Translations under genes and position numbers: made by a program
Assembly: GCA_937139495.1 (NCBI GenBank)
Contig: CAKZQC010000013.1
Span: 124,001-188,000 of the forward strand
Reading direction: 5' to 3'
DNA: 64,000 nt
Source of the DNA: an uncultured Saprospiraceae bacterium
GTDB taxonomy: Bacteria > Bacteroidota > Bacteroidia > Chitinophagales > Saprospiraceae
The notes under the pieces: model-generated
Databases searched by the model: none
The model's input: the letters and a program-made list of their open reading frames with translations, nothing else
Told to the model about the DNA's origin: nothing
Shown here: piece by piece, positions 56,034-64,000 of the stretch
Position numbering within the stretch: position 1 is the first letter of the stretch
Layout: each line of letters opens with the position of its first letter

Positions 56034-57764
56034 ATGGAAACACCGTTAAGAAGGTTTATAGGGTTATTGACTCTAGACAGAAAAGACATTGTATTAATAT
56101 CCGTATATGCTTTTTTTGCAGGAATCATTAATTTGAGTATTCCGCTAGGGGTGCAAGCTATTATCAATATGATTGCCTTGGGGCAATCTTCTACATCATG
56201 GGTCATACTAACATTTGTAGTAGCGATAGGGACAGGAGTAGCGGGTGTCATGACCTTGCTACAGCATATTATCACCGAAGCGATACAACAACGAATTTTT
56301 ACTAGGGCAGCTTTTGAGTTTGCTTACCGAATGCCTCGTTTGCAGATGGAAGCGATTACGGGACAATATGCTCCTGAGCTAGTCAATCGCTTTTTTGATA
56401 CCCTGACCTTGCAGAAGGGTATGCCCAAAGTATTGGTAGATTTGCCAGCAGCAATATTACAGATATTGTTTGGGTTGCTGTTGTTAGCACTTTATCACCC
56501 TTTCTTCGTTTTCTTTGGTGGTGTATTGATTCTATTGATTGTAACGGTAATCGTAAGTACTTACAATCCCGGCATGAAAACCAGTTTGATGGAGTCTAAG
56601 TACAAATATAAAGTAGCCTATTGGCTAGAAGAGCTAGGACGCACGATGGGGTCGTTCAAGTTGGCAGGCAGAACCAAATTGCCACTCGAAAAAACAGATG
56701 TATTGGTTGGTAACTACCTCAAACATCGTGTCAAGCACTTTAATATTTTCAGAATTCAGGTCGTTAGTGTCATTATTTTGAAAGTGATTGCTACGGCAGC
56801 ACTGTTGTTTATTGGTGGCTTATTGGTTATGAATAGCGAAATGAATATTGGGCAATTTGTCGCTTCAGAAATCATCATTATTATGATTTTGAGTTCTGTC
56901 GATAAGATTATAATGGGAATGGAGACGGTTTTTGATGTATTGACGGCTACCGAAAAAATAGGACACGTCACGGACTTGCCGTTAGAAAGTACCGAAGGGT
57001 TGGACTTTTGCGAAATTCAGAAAGATAAGGGGATTGGTATCAAACTACACAATTTGACTTACAATGCTACTTCTGGCGATTATAACCAAAATATACTCGA
57101 AGACATCAACCTGACGATTAGTCCGGGGGAACGGGTCTGTATTACAGGTATGAGTGCTTCGGGCAAGACCACCTTGCTCCGAATTATAATGGGCTGGTAC
57201 GACAATATTACTTCGGGTACTATTTCGTACAATAATATCCCCCGTAATAATATCAACATTGCAAGTTTGCGTTCTTATATAGGCGATTATGTAACAGAAG
57301 AGCATTTGTTTCATGGTACGCTAGGCGAAAATATTTCGATGGGGCGCAAAAATATTAGTATCAACGAACTGATTGCGGTCTGCTACAAAGTAGGGTTGGG
57401 TGGATACCTCCAGACGCACCGCAAAGGACTAAATACGATGATTGCTTCCGATGGCGAAAACTTGCCACAGAGTGTTATCAAAAAAATAATTGTAGCACGT
57501 GCCATTATTGACAATCCGCACCTTATCGTAACAGAGTCGCTGCTTGATGGACTAAATGTTATTGACCGTCATAATATTACGAATCTATTAACGACACGCT
57601 CCGATCACTGGACGCTGGTGGCGGTTTCTAGGAGCGAGGAGTTAGCACGGATTTGTGATAAAATAATTGTGCTAGACAAAGGTAGAATTATATTTAATGG
57701 TCAACTAGAGCTGCTCAAAGAGCAACCCTATTACAAAGACTTATTTGATGATATTGTCAAGTAA
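56034..57764 (+). CDS. ABC transporter, permease-ATPase fusion with degenerate nucleotide-binding motifs
   Basis: This 576-residue protein has a five- to six-helix membrane domain (about 15-310) and an ATPase domain (about 330-576), without a peptidase domain. Walker A is intact: GMSASGKTT at 372-380 with K378. The expected LSGGQ signature is replaced by ENLPQ (475-479), the Walker B aspartate position is T500 (LIVTE) though E501 is kept, and the H-loop histidine position is S532 (VAVSRS). Two downstream genes encode HlyD and TolC partners, so this is the inner-membrane part of a type I-like exporter. The degraded motifs suggest weak, altered or absent ATP hydrolysis, unless the family uses alternative residues. 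Confidence 0.85.
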   Translation: METPLRRFIGLLTLDRKDIVLISVYAFFAGIINLSIPLGVQAIINMIALGQSSTSWVILTFVVAIGTGVAGVMTLLQHIITEAIQQRIFTRAAFEFAYRMPRLQMEAITGQYAPELVNRFFDTLTLQKGMPKVLVDLPAAILQILFGLLLLALYHPFFVFFGGVLILLIVTVIVSTYNPGMKTSLMESKYKYKVAYWLEELGRTMGSFKLAGRTKLPLEKTDVLVGNYLKHRVKHFNIFRIQVVSVIILKVIATAALLFIGGLLVMNSEMNIGQFVASEIIIIMILSSVDKIIMGMETVFDVLTATEKIGHVTDLPLESTEGLDFCEIQKDKGIGIKLHNLTYNATSGDYNQNILEDINLTISPGERVCITGMSASGKTTLLRIIMGWYDNITSGTISYNNIPRNNINIASLRSYIGDYVTEEHLFHGTLGENISMGRKNISINELIAVCYKVGLGGYLQTHRKGLNTMIASDGENLPQSVIKKIIVARAIIDNPHLIVTESLLDGLNVIDRHNITNLLTTRSDHWTLVAVSRSEELARICDKIIVLDKGRIIFNGQLELLKEQPYYKDLFDDIVK

Positions 57765-57822
57765 ATAAGCCATATTCTTTATCTAATTTTGTAGTTAATC
57801 GTTCAGGCAAACCCGATACAAT

Positions 57823-59193
57823 ATGCTCAATATATCCGAAAATAAAATCGAAACAAATTACTTGCTAGAATATAGTGCTTTTGGCAAAATAATAAAGCTC
57901 AAACGTACCAGAAAACTATTGTACTGGTTGGCTCTATTTTTTATACTGTTTATCATCTTCTTGATGTTGCCTTGGACACAAAGCGTTTCTACCAAGGGGG
58001 TGGTCACTACATTGCGTCCCGAACATCGTCCACAAAGCGTGTATAGTACCATATCTGGTCGAGTAGATAAGTGGTTTGTTCGAGAAGGGGAAATGGTGCG
58101 TCAAGGAGATACTCTAGCGATATTGTCAGAAGTCAAAAGCGAATATTTTGACCCAAAATTATTGGAGCGTACGCAAGACCAAGTCAACGCCAAGACTTCG
58201 GCTAAAGCCGCTTATCAAGAAAAAGGTATTGCTCTTTCTGCTCAGTTGCAGGCGATGCAAGAAGCGTTGGTACTCAAGCTAGAACAAACAGAAAATAAAG
58301 TCCGCCAAAAACGACTAAAAGTAACTTCTGATAGTGCAGACTTGGCGCAAAGCAAGTTGGCATACCAAATCGCTGAACGTCAATATAATCGTACCGATAC
58401 ACTTTATCAACAAGGACTGAAATCACTGACAGACTTGGAAGAAAAAAGGAACAAACTACAATCCACACAAGCTAAAGTAGTGAGTTACGAAAATAAGTAT
58501 TTGACGACTCAAAACGAACTGATTAATACTAGAATTGAGCTGGGTAATATACGCAGTATGTATGCCGACAAAATGGCAAAAGTCCGCTCAGAACAATCCA
58601 GTGCCTTATCTAGTGTATATGATGCCGAAAGCCAAGTATCGAAACTAGAAACTGCTTATTCTAATTATGAAAGAAGAGCTTCTTTTTACGTTATTTTGGC
58701 ACCGCAAGATGGTTACATTGTCAAGATACACAATAAGGGACTAGGCGAAATCATAAAAGAAGCAACGGCATTGTTAGATATTATGCCTTCGGGGGTAGAG
58801 TTGGCTATCTCTTCGTATGTATATCCGATGGATTACCCATTGCTGCATATTGGAGAAAAAGTACGCTTTGTATTTGATGGTTGGCCTGCTTTTGTGTTTT
58901 CTGGCTGGCCCGAAAAATCGTATGGTACTTTTGGTGGTAGCATTATTGCTATTGATAATATTGCGAACGAAAAAGGTAAATATAGAGTCTTGATTTCGCC
59001 TGATAGCGATAGCGACTGGCCTCCCGGATTGAGAGTAGGTACAGGTACCAATGGACTGATTCTGTTGGAAGATGTACCTGTTTGGTACGAATTCTGGCGA
59101 CAACTCAATGGTTTTCCGCCTAATTATTATAACGAAACGGAAGAGGAAGCTAAAATCAAAATGAAGGCTCCTGCCAATCATCTCAAAAAGTAA
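57823..59193 (+). CDS. HlyD-family periplasmic adaptor
   Basis: This 456-residue membrane fusion protein has one transmembrane segment at about 33-52, a biotinyl-lipoyl-like domain split by a long hairpin (VYSTISGRVDKWFVREGEMV on one side, split at the turn, and FYVILAPQDGYIVKIHNKG on the other), and a coiled coil from about 110 to 285. It joins the ABC protein to the outer-membrane channel. It lies 58 bp after the ABC gene and 8 bp before the TolC-like gene, which supports an operon. The C-terminal domain after about 300 is longer than in HlyD. Confidence 0.88.
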   Translation: MLNISENKIETNYLLEYSAFGKIIKLKRTRKLLYWLALFFILFIIFLMLPWTQSVSTKGVVTTLRPEHRPQSVYSTISGRVDKWFVREGEMVRQGDTLAILSEVKSEYFDPKLLERTQDQVNAKTSAKAAYQEKGIALSAQLQAMQEALVLKLEQTENKVRQKRLKVTSDSADLAQSKLAYQIAERQYNRTDTLYQQGLKSLTDLEEKRNKLQSTQAKVVSYENKYLTTQNELINTRIELGNIRSMYADKMAKVRSEQSSALSSVYDAESQVSKLETAYSNYERRASFYVILAPQDGYIVKIHNKGLGEIIKEATALLDIMPSGVELAISSYVYPMDYPLLHIGEKVRFVFDGWPAFVFSGWPEKSYGTFGGSIIAIDNIANEKGKYRVLISPDSDSDWPPGLRVGTGTNGLILLEDVPVWYEFWRQLNGFPPNYYNETEEEAKIKMKAPANHLKK

Positions 59194-59201
59194 TTATTGC
59201 C

Positions 59202-60626
59202 ATGAAATATTATTGTCTAGTAGTACTGTTGTGGGCGCTATTACTACAGCCTTTGACCGCACAGATTACCGATAGCACCATTACTTACGAGCAGTATTTG
59301 GCACAAGTATATGAGTATCATCCGATAGCTAAACAAATCAATTTGCAGCGCAATGCGGCTCGACTAAAACTGGTGAAAGCACAAGCTGCTTTTGATCCCA
59401 ATCTGAATGCTCAATGGGATTCTAAACAGTTTAAGGACAAAAGGTACTATGATGTACTCAATGCACATCTAGACGTACCCATTTGGAACGGTATAGCCGC
59501 AGAAGTAGGCTACAACTACAATGTAGGGTATTACCTCAATCCTGAACACAAGGTGCCACAAGATGGGCAAGCTTATTTTGGTATCAAGGTATCCTTGCTC
59601 AAAGGACTATGGACTGACGACAGAAGGGTGAGTATTCAACAAGCCAAATTGTTGGGGCAGTCTAGCGAAATTGATATTCAGTTGGCGCTTAATGACCTAA
59701 TGTATGAGGCGGGCAAATCTTATTGGGATTGGACGAAATCTTACAATCAATGGAAAATTACGAGCGAGTCGTTGGGCTTGCTTCAAGAGCAATTTGAAAT
59801 CACTAAAAAATTAAGTAAGCAAGGCGATTTGCCAGCTATTGATACCCTCAAGGCATTTATACAAGTACAAGATCGTACGATATTGCTGCAGCAATATTTG
59901 TTGGAACTGCAAAACACGACGCGCAAAGCTTCCTTGTATTTGTGGGACAGTACGGCAGCTCCTTTAGAAATCAATCCAATGGCTACTTTTCCTGTCATAC
60001 TGATCGCAAACAACGTAACACCGTTAGACGAAGAGGTATTAACCAGTCGATTGGCAGCAGCTGAGAATCACCCTTTCTTGCAATATTACGATTTTAAGAT
60101 GCAGAGTTTGGCGATAGATCGCCGCCTCAAAATCAATAAATTACTGCCAAAGCTAGATGTAAAATATAACTTTTTGGCGACCGATCAATTTGCTTTCTAT
60201 GAAGGAGAATATGGAGGACCTACCGAAAATTATAAGCTGGGAGTTAAATTTAGTGTACCGATATTTTTGCGAAAAGAACGCATGGATTTGCAACTCAATA
60301 CGCTCAAACAGCGAGAAGTAGGTTATAGTATTATTGCCAAAAAGCAAGATTTGCAAATTAAAATAGCCAACTATTTCAACGAAATACAGAGTTATGCCAC
60401 ACAGACGGAACTAACGGTGAGTATGGTTGCAAATTACCAAACATTGCTAGAGGCAGAACGCACAAAATTTAACTTTGGTGAATCTTCTATTTTTTTGGTC
60501 AATACTAGAGAAAGTCAACTATTGGACGCTCGCCAAAAATTGGTCAAACAACAAATCAATTACTTGAAATCTAAAACAGCGTTCAGTTGGTCGGCGGCTA
60601 GTTTTGAGTATGGTGCTACCAATTAA
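59202..60626 (+). CDS. TolC-family outer-membrane efflux protein
   Basis: This 474-residue protein has a signal peptide (LVVLLWALLLQPLTAQ) and the two-fold helical repeat of the TolC family. Supporting segments are NLQRNAARLKLVKAQAAFDPNL-type start (QRNAARLKL, AQAAFDPNL) and the second repeat ending FNFGESSIFLVNTRESQLLDARQK (FGESSIFLVN, RESQLLDAR). It completes the tripartite exporter with the ABC and HlyD proteins. The stop codon lies inside a solo copy of the repeat motif. Confidence 0.9.
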   Translation: MKYYCLVVLLWALLLQPLTAQITDSTITYEQYLAQVYEYHPIAKQINLQRNAARLKLVKAQAAFDPNLNAQWDSKQFKDKRYYDVLNAHLDVPIWNGIAAEVGYNYNVGYYLNPEHKVPQDGQAYFGIKVSLLKGLWTDDRRVSIQQAKLLGQSSEIDIQLALNDLMYEAGKSYWDWTKSYNQWKITSESLGLLQEQFEITKKLSKQGDLPAIDTLKAFIQVQDRTILLQQYLLELQNTTRKASLYLWDSTAAPLEINPMATFPVILIANNVTPLDEEVLTSRLAAAENHPFLQYYDFKMQSLAIDRRLKINKLLPKLDVKYNFLATDQFAFYEGEYGGPTENYKLGVKFSVPIFLRKERMDLQLNTLKQREVGYSIIAKKQDLQIKIANYFNEIQSYATQTELTVSMVANYQTLLEAERTKFNFGESSIFLVNTRESQLLDARQKLVKQQINYLKSKTAFSWSAASFEYGATN

Positions 60627-60638
60627 GACATGCTCTAA
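60623..60638 (-). repeat. Solo end of the dispersed repeat family
   Basis: TTAAGACATGCTCTAA, one base from the TTTAGACATGCTCTAA end of the long elements, overlaps the stop codon of the TolC-like gene. Confidence 0.5.
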
Positions 60639-60683
60639 ATTGGCAGCATGCAGCGGCGAACAACTTTAATAAAAAAACAAATT

Positions 60684-61517
60684 ATGCCTGATAAAATAAC
60701 ACCTGAAGAACTCGAAAAAATAAACTCCAAAGATGGATTGCTGAACTTGTTGCACAGCAAAAAGATAAACGTCAAAAAGCTACTCAAAACATTGACATAC
60801 GAAGAGCAGCTCGAACAATTGCAAATAGAATTGCTCAACCTACAAGGGTGGGCAATGACAGAAGGAAAGCGAGTAGCTATTGTGCTAGAAGGGAGAGATG
60901 CCGCAGGCAAAGGCGGTACCATCAGACGGTTTATAGAACATCTCAACCCTCGTTCGTTGCGCGTAGTGGCATTGCCCAAACCAACGGAAGAGGAGAGAGG
61001 GCAGTGGTATTTTCAGCGCTATATCAAGCAATTGCCCAACCCTGGTGAAATTGTATTTTTCGACAGAAGTTGGTACAATAGAGCGGTAGTTGAGCCTGTC
61101 AATGGGTTTTGTACTCCAACACAATACCAGCTTTTTCTGCACCAAGTAATTGACTTTGAACGAATGTTGCAAGAGTCAGGTATCATACTAATCAAGTTTT
61201 GGTTAGATACTTCCAAGGACGAGCAAGCAGAACGTTTTGAAGCACGTAGAGACAGTCCGCTCAAACGCTGGAAGTTTAGCCCTGTCGATGAAAAAGCACA
61301 AGAACTGTGGGACACCTATACCAAATATAGAGATGTGATGTTTGAGAAAACACATACAATTCAAAACCCTTGGATTGTTGTAGAGGCTGACAATAAAAAG
61401 AAAGCAAGGCTTGGAGCTATTCAGCATGTATTGAGTACAATTGATTACGAAGGGAAAGGTAGTACTAGAGTAGATTTAGAGCCTGATCCTGATATTGTAC
61501 ATAAATTTTCATATTAA
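60684..61517 (+). CDS. ppk2: Polyphosphate kinase 2
   Basis: This 277-residue PPK2 enzyme transfers phosphate between polyphosphate and nucleotides. Walker A is GRDAAGKGG at 70-78, and Walker B with lid residues is FFDRSWYNRA at 125-134. The ATG at 60684 follows an AT-rich leader and gives a typical N-terminus; one at 60648 would add a basic 12-residue extension. Whether it favours GTP or ATP synthesis cannot be read with certainty. It is in an operon with the DUF4442 gene, 7 bp downstream. Confidence 0.93.
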   Translation: MPDKITPEELEKINSKDGLLNLLHSKKINVKKLLKTLTYEEQLEQLQIELLNLQGWAMTEGKRVAIVLEGRDAAGKGGTIRRFIEHLNPRSLRVVALPKPTEEERGQWYFQRYIKQLPNPGEIVFFDRSWYNRAVVEPVNGFCTPTQYQLFLHQVIDFERMLQESGIILIKFWLDTSKDEQAERFEARRDSPLKRWKFSPVDEKAQELWDTYTKYRDVMFEKTHTIQNPWIVVEADNKKKARLGAIQHVLSTIDYEGKGSTRVDLEPDPDIVHKFSY

Positions 61518-61524
61518 TTTAATT

Positions 61525-62049
61525 ATGCATAAAATATTTGAAACGAACAAAAAGGCAAATTTAAAATCAAGTTTATACGCTTTTGTGATCAATTGGGTGA
61601 AAACCTATCGCCAGACAGGTGGGCGGGTCTATTTTGTGTCTGCGGATAGGCAAGAAGTACATATTCACCTCAAATTGAGATGGGGAACACGAAACTATGT
61701 CGGGACTACGTTTGGCGGGAGTTTGAGTTCTGCAGCTGACCCTATCTATATGTTGGTGCTTATTCAGTTGTTGGGTAAATCGTATGTCGTTTGGGATAAA
61801 TCAGCTAGTATACAGTTTAAGCGACCAGGTGACCAAACGTTGTATATGCGTTTTTTGGTAACAGACGAATTATTAAATCAAATAAAAGAAAGAGTCGCTA
61901 AAGAACAGGAGTTTGATTTGGAATTGCAAACAGAATGGATAGACCGAACAGGTAAAATCTATGCGGTAGTATCCAAGACATTGTATATTGCCGATAAGGC
62001 ATATTACAAACAGAAAAAAGAAAAGCGGTTAGTACAAAAAAAAACTTAG
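61525..62049 (+). CDS. DUF4442 (hotdog-fold thioesterase-like) protein
   Basis: This 174-residue protein fits DUF4442, a single hotdog domain. Typical segments are LRWGTRNYVGTTFGGSLSSAADPIYMLVL (RNYVGTTFGG, SAADPIYM) and the WDKSASIQFKRPG strand. Members are presumed acyl-CoA-binding or thioesterase-like, but no reaction is established. The start at 61525 is preferred over 61495, which would overlap the PPK2 gene. It ends just before the compact palindrome. Confidence 0.8.
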   Translation: MHKIFETNKKANLKSSLYAFVINWVKTYRQTGGRVYFVSADRQEVHIHLKLRWGTRNYVGTTFGGSLSSAADPIYMLVLIQLLGKSYVVWDKSASIQFKRPGDQTLYMRFLVTDELLNQIKERVAKEQEFDLELQTEWIDRTGKIYAVVSKTLYIADKAYYKQKKEKRLVQKKT

Positions 62050-62061
62050 AACATCTGGTGT

Positions 62062-62108
62062 CCTAAGAGCATGTCCCAAATTATACTAATTTGAGACATG
62101 CTCTTAGG
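62062..62108. terminator. Large palindrome built from repeat-family ends, likely terminator
   Basis: A 22-bp inverted repeat (62062-62083 with 62087-62108) has one mismatch and a 3-base loop. Each arm carries the AGAGCATGTC end of the dispersed repeat. It lies between convergent genes. No strong T run follows on either side. Confidence 0.65.
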
Positions 62109-62137
62109 TTCTTTTGCCTTACAGAGTTAAGCAACCT

Positions 62138-63505
62138 TTATTTGTTGACAACCAAACTTTTTTTGTTGACAAATTCAAGAATACCTTCTTTGCCGAGTTC
62201 TCTTCCTATACCTGATTTTTTGACACCACCAAAAGGGATACGAGGGTCCGAACGTAATACACCATTGATAGTGACAGCTCCAACTTCTAGTTGTAGGGCT
62301 ACTTTTTTGGCTCTAGCACGACTCCCAGACCAGACCGTAGCACCAAGTCCAAAAATAGAATCATTGGCAATACGAATCGCTTCGGCTGCATTTTCTACCT
62401 CAAAAAACAAAAAGACAGGACCAAAAAACTCCTCGCTATAAGCAGGCATATTAGGAGTGATATTGGATAACAGCATAGGGTGAAAATAATTAGTTCCTTT
62501 TTGATGTCCTCCGTCTATCTCAGAAACGGCACCCATTTGTATTGAGCGATTGACTTGATCCTGCAACTCAATTGCCAAATCTTCTCTTGCCATAGCACTG
62601 ATAGCGGTGTCCATATCCATAGGGTTGCCAATCTGGAGAGCGGCTATTTTTTCTTTGACCAATTCCTTGAATTTTTTAGCCACTTTTTTATCTACCAAAA
62701 ACCGCTTGGCAGAAATGCAAGTTTGTCCGCTGTTATATACTCTAGAGTCAACAGCAGCTTGAGCCGCACGATCCAAATCAGCGTCGTCCAATACCACAAA
62801 CGGATCCGAACCACCTAACTCCAGTACCAGTCGTTTCATGTTTTTGCCCGTCAATTCGCCTACCGATTGTCCTGCTTTCATACTACCTGTTAGTGCCACG
62901 CCCTGTACGGTATCGTGTCCGATAATGTCAGCCACCTGTGCTGTATCTATGATGACGTGCTGGAAAGTACCTGTCGGAAAACCTGCTTGCTGCATGATAT
63001 CAGCTACCGCTTCGCCACAGCCTAACACATTAGAAGCGTGTTTGAGTATCGTGACATTGCCTGCCATGAGAGCAGGAATAATACAGCGGAATACTTGCCA
63101 AAAAGGAAAATTCCAAGGCATAATAGCAAACACAGTTCCGAGCGGTTGGTAAGCAATATAGCTTTCCTTGAATTGAGTTGAGATGTGTTGATCTGCCAAA
63201 AACTTAGCACCATTGTTAGCATAAAATTCGCAAACTTTAGCACATTTTTCGATTTCGGCATTTGCCTGGCTAATAGGCTTGCCCATTTCTTGAATCATTA
63301 TAGTAGCATATTTGTCAACATTTGCACGTAAAATTTTAGCTACTTTTTTTATCAATTTGGCTCGCTGTTCATAGCTTGTTTTTTTCCATTCTTGATAAGC
63401 CTGCTGGCTAATTGTTAATACTTGTTGTAGTTCCTTGTCTGTAACCGTTTTGTAGGTTTGTATAGTTTGTTGTGTGACAGGATTGATAGAAGAAATGTTA
63501 GACAT
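62138..63505 (-). CDS. NAD(P)-dependent aldehyde dehydrogenase (succinate-semialdehyde type)
   Basis: This 455-residue enzyme has the ALDH catalytic set: N132 in MPWNFP, E229 in LELGGSD and C263 in GQTCISAKRF. The length and motifs are closest to the short succinate-semialdehyde dehydrogenase group, although the exact aldehyde is not determined. The start at 63505 is preferred because an upstream in-frame ATG would add 28 residues absent from the family. It is convergent with the DUF4442 gene and divergent from the lipoprotein gene. Confidence 0.9.
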   Translation of the reverse strand: MSNISSINPVTQQTIQTYKTVTDKELQQVLTISQQAYQEWKKTSYEQRAKLIKKVAKILRANVDKYATIMIQEMGKPISQANAEIEKCAKVCEFYANNGAKFLADQHISTQFKESYIAYQPLGTVFAIMPWNFPFWQVFRCIIPALMAGNVTILKHASNVLGCGEAVADIMQQAGFPTGTFQHVIIDTAQVADIIGHDTVQGVALTGSMKAGQSVGELTGKNMKRLVLELGGSDPFVVLDDADLDRAAQAAVDSRVYNSGQTCISAKRFLVDKKVAKKFKELVKEKIAALQIGNPMDMDTAISAMAREDLAIELQDQVNRSIQMGAVSEIDGGHQKGTNYFHPMLLSNITPNMPAYSEEFFGPVFLFFEVENAAEAIRIANDSIFGLGATVWSGSRARAKKVALQLEVGAVTINGVLRSDPRIPFGGVKKSGIGRELGKEGILEFVNKKSLVVNK

Positions 63506-63802
63506 AGATTTATAGTTGTAAATATTAGGAGTAATAACCTCTAGTGTGAGAATAGTGTGAGAAAAAAAATAAGAATTTTTTGTGTGCATACAAACGAAAA
63601 AAGTAGTTTTAATGATTTTTTTGTTAATTTAAAGTACTCGAATGCGTTTTTTTTGTTTTTTTGTAAGGTGGAGGTAACAAAATACCTGCAATTTTCATTA
63701 TCAAATACAAAACAACTAAATAAGTTCGTTTTGTATTCGTAATGCCCATAAAAAAATAAAGAGACACGATTCTCACTATCACAAAACTAACAATCCTACA
63801 AA

Positions 63803-64000
63803 ATGAAAAGTTTTAAAAATTTCCTACAATTTAGTTTTATCATCGCTATTGCTGCCTTGATGACTACCTCTTGTGCTACAGAACAAGCAGAACCAATTGC
63901 TTCTGTTGATGCTATGTCTAGTATGAATATACAAGAAGGTAAAACTACGCGTACTTTTAAGAAAAAAGTAGCGGCTAAAGAATATAATTATACTACAGTA
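63803..64000 (+). CDS. Putative lipoprotein, N-terminal part
   Basis: The first 66 codons are present and the frame runs off the window without a stop. A signal peptide (FLQFSFIIAIAALMTTSC) ends with a cysteine at residue 24, a plausible lipobox. The mature part starts ATEQAEPIASV. The family cannot be told from this fragment. The 297-bp gap before it has AT-rich sequence, one arm of the AGAGGTTATTACGAAT family, and no clear promoter. Confidence 0.7.
   Translation, partial: MKSFKNFLQFSFIIAIAALMTTSCATEQAEPIASVDAMSSMNIQEGKTTRTFKKKVAAKEYNYTTV

Overview
The window comes from an AT-rich member of the Bacteroidota, probably near the Saprospiria, although that placement is only an inference. The support is: the ftsX / DUF3098 / uppP gene order typical of the phylum; a TonB-dependent receptor with a CarboxypepD_reg-like N-terminal domain; SLBB-type polymer export; several promoters of the Bacteroidota form TTTG-N19-23-TAnnTTTG; and start codons without Shine-Dalgarno sequences. 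I recognise 45 protein genes, two of them cut by the window edges. I found no rRNA, tRNA, CRISPR array, intact insertion sequence or prophage.

Layout. 1-6.6 kb: the tail of an Rpn-type nuclease, a nucleoid-associated protein, a metallophosphoesterase, a large M16 peptidase and MsrA. 6.9-10.4 kb: a nucleotide-sugar cluster (ugd, UDP-glucuronate decarboxylase, rfbB). 10.6-21.3 kb: a probable surface-polymer locus with a six-SLBB export protein, a Wzz-like protein, a DUF4956 membrane protein, a VTC-domain protein, an exported TPR-CHAT protein, and an MBOAT/SGNH O-acylation pair. 21.4-33.2 kb: priA, then the leftward ftsX-DUF3098-uppP group, an RND-family exporter, a TonB-dependent receptor, aroK and an RDD protein. 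33.3-44.2 kb: a long helical protein of unknown function, an M1 aminopeptidase, glpK, an OmpA-family protein, a CoxE-like VWA protein and an SMR transporter. 44.4-55.1 kb: two MscS channels, fabD, an AsmA-like protein, a secreted protein of unknown function and wecE. 55.4-64 kb: a small secreted protein, an ABC/HlyD/TolC export operon, PPK2 with a DUF4442 protein, an aldehyde dehydrogenase and the start of a lipoprotein gene.

Much of the window serves the cell envelope. Ugd and the decarboxylase would make UDP-glucuronate and UDP-xylose. RfbB makes the keto-sugar that WecE, 43 kb away, could aminate. The SLBB, Wzz-like, MBOAT and SGNH genes look like an export and acylation apparatus, and UppP recycles the lipid carrier.

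The intergenic DNA carries several repeat families. One 226-bp element and its 247-bp inverted copy differ mainly by a 21-bp insertion and have AGAGCRTGTCTAA-type ends that recur alone at many gene borders. A second family has AGAGGTTATTACGAAT arms. A pair of 55-bp direct repeats each encodes a hairpin. The most unusual coding signals are an ABC exporter whose ATPase signature, Walker B and H-loop motifs are degraded, a CHAT protein predicted to sit in the periplasm, and an 861-residue helical protein with no recognisable family.
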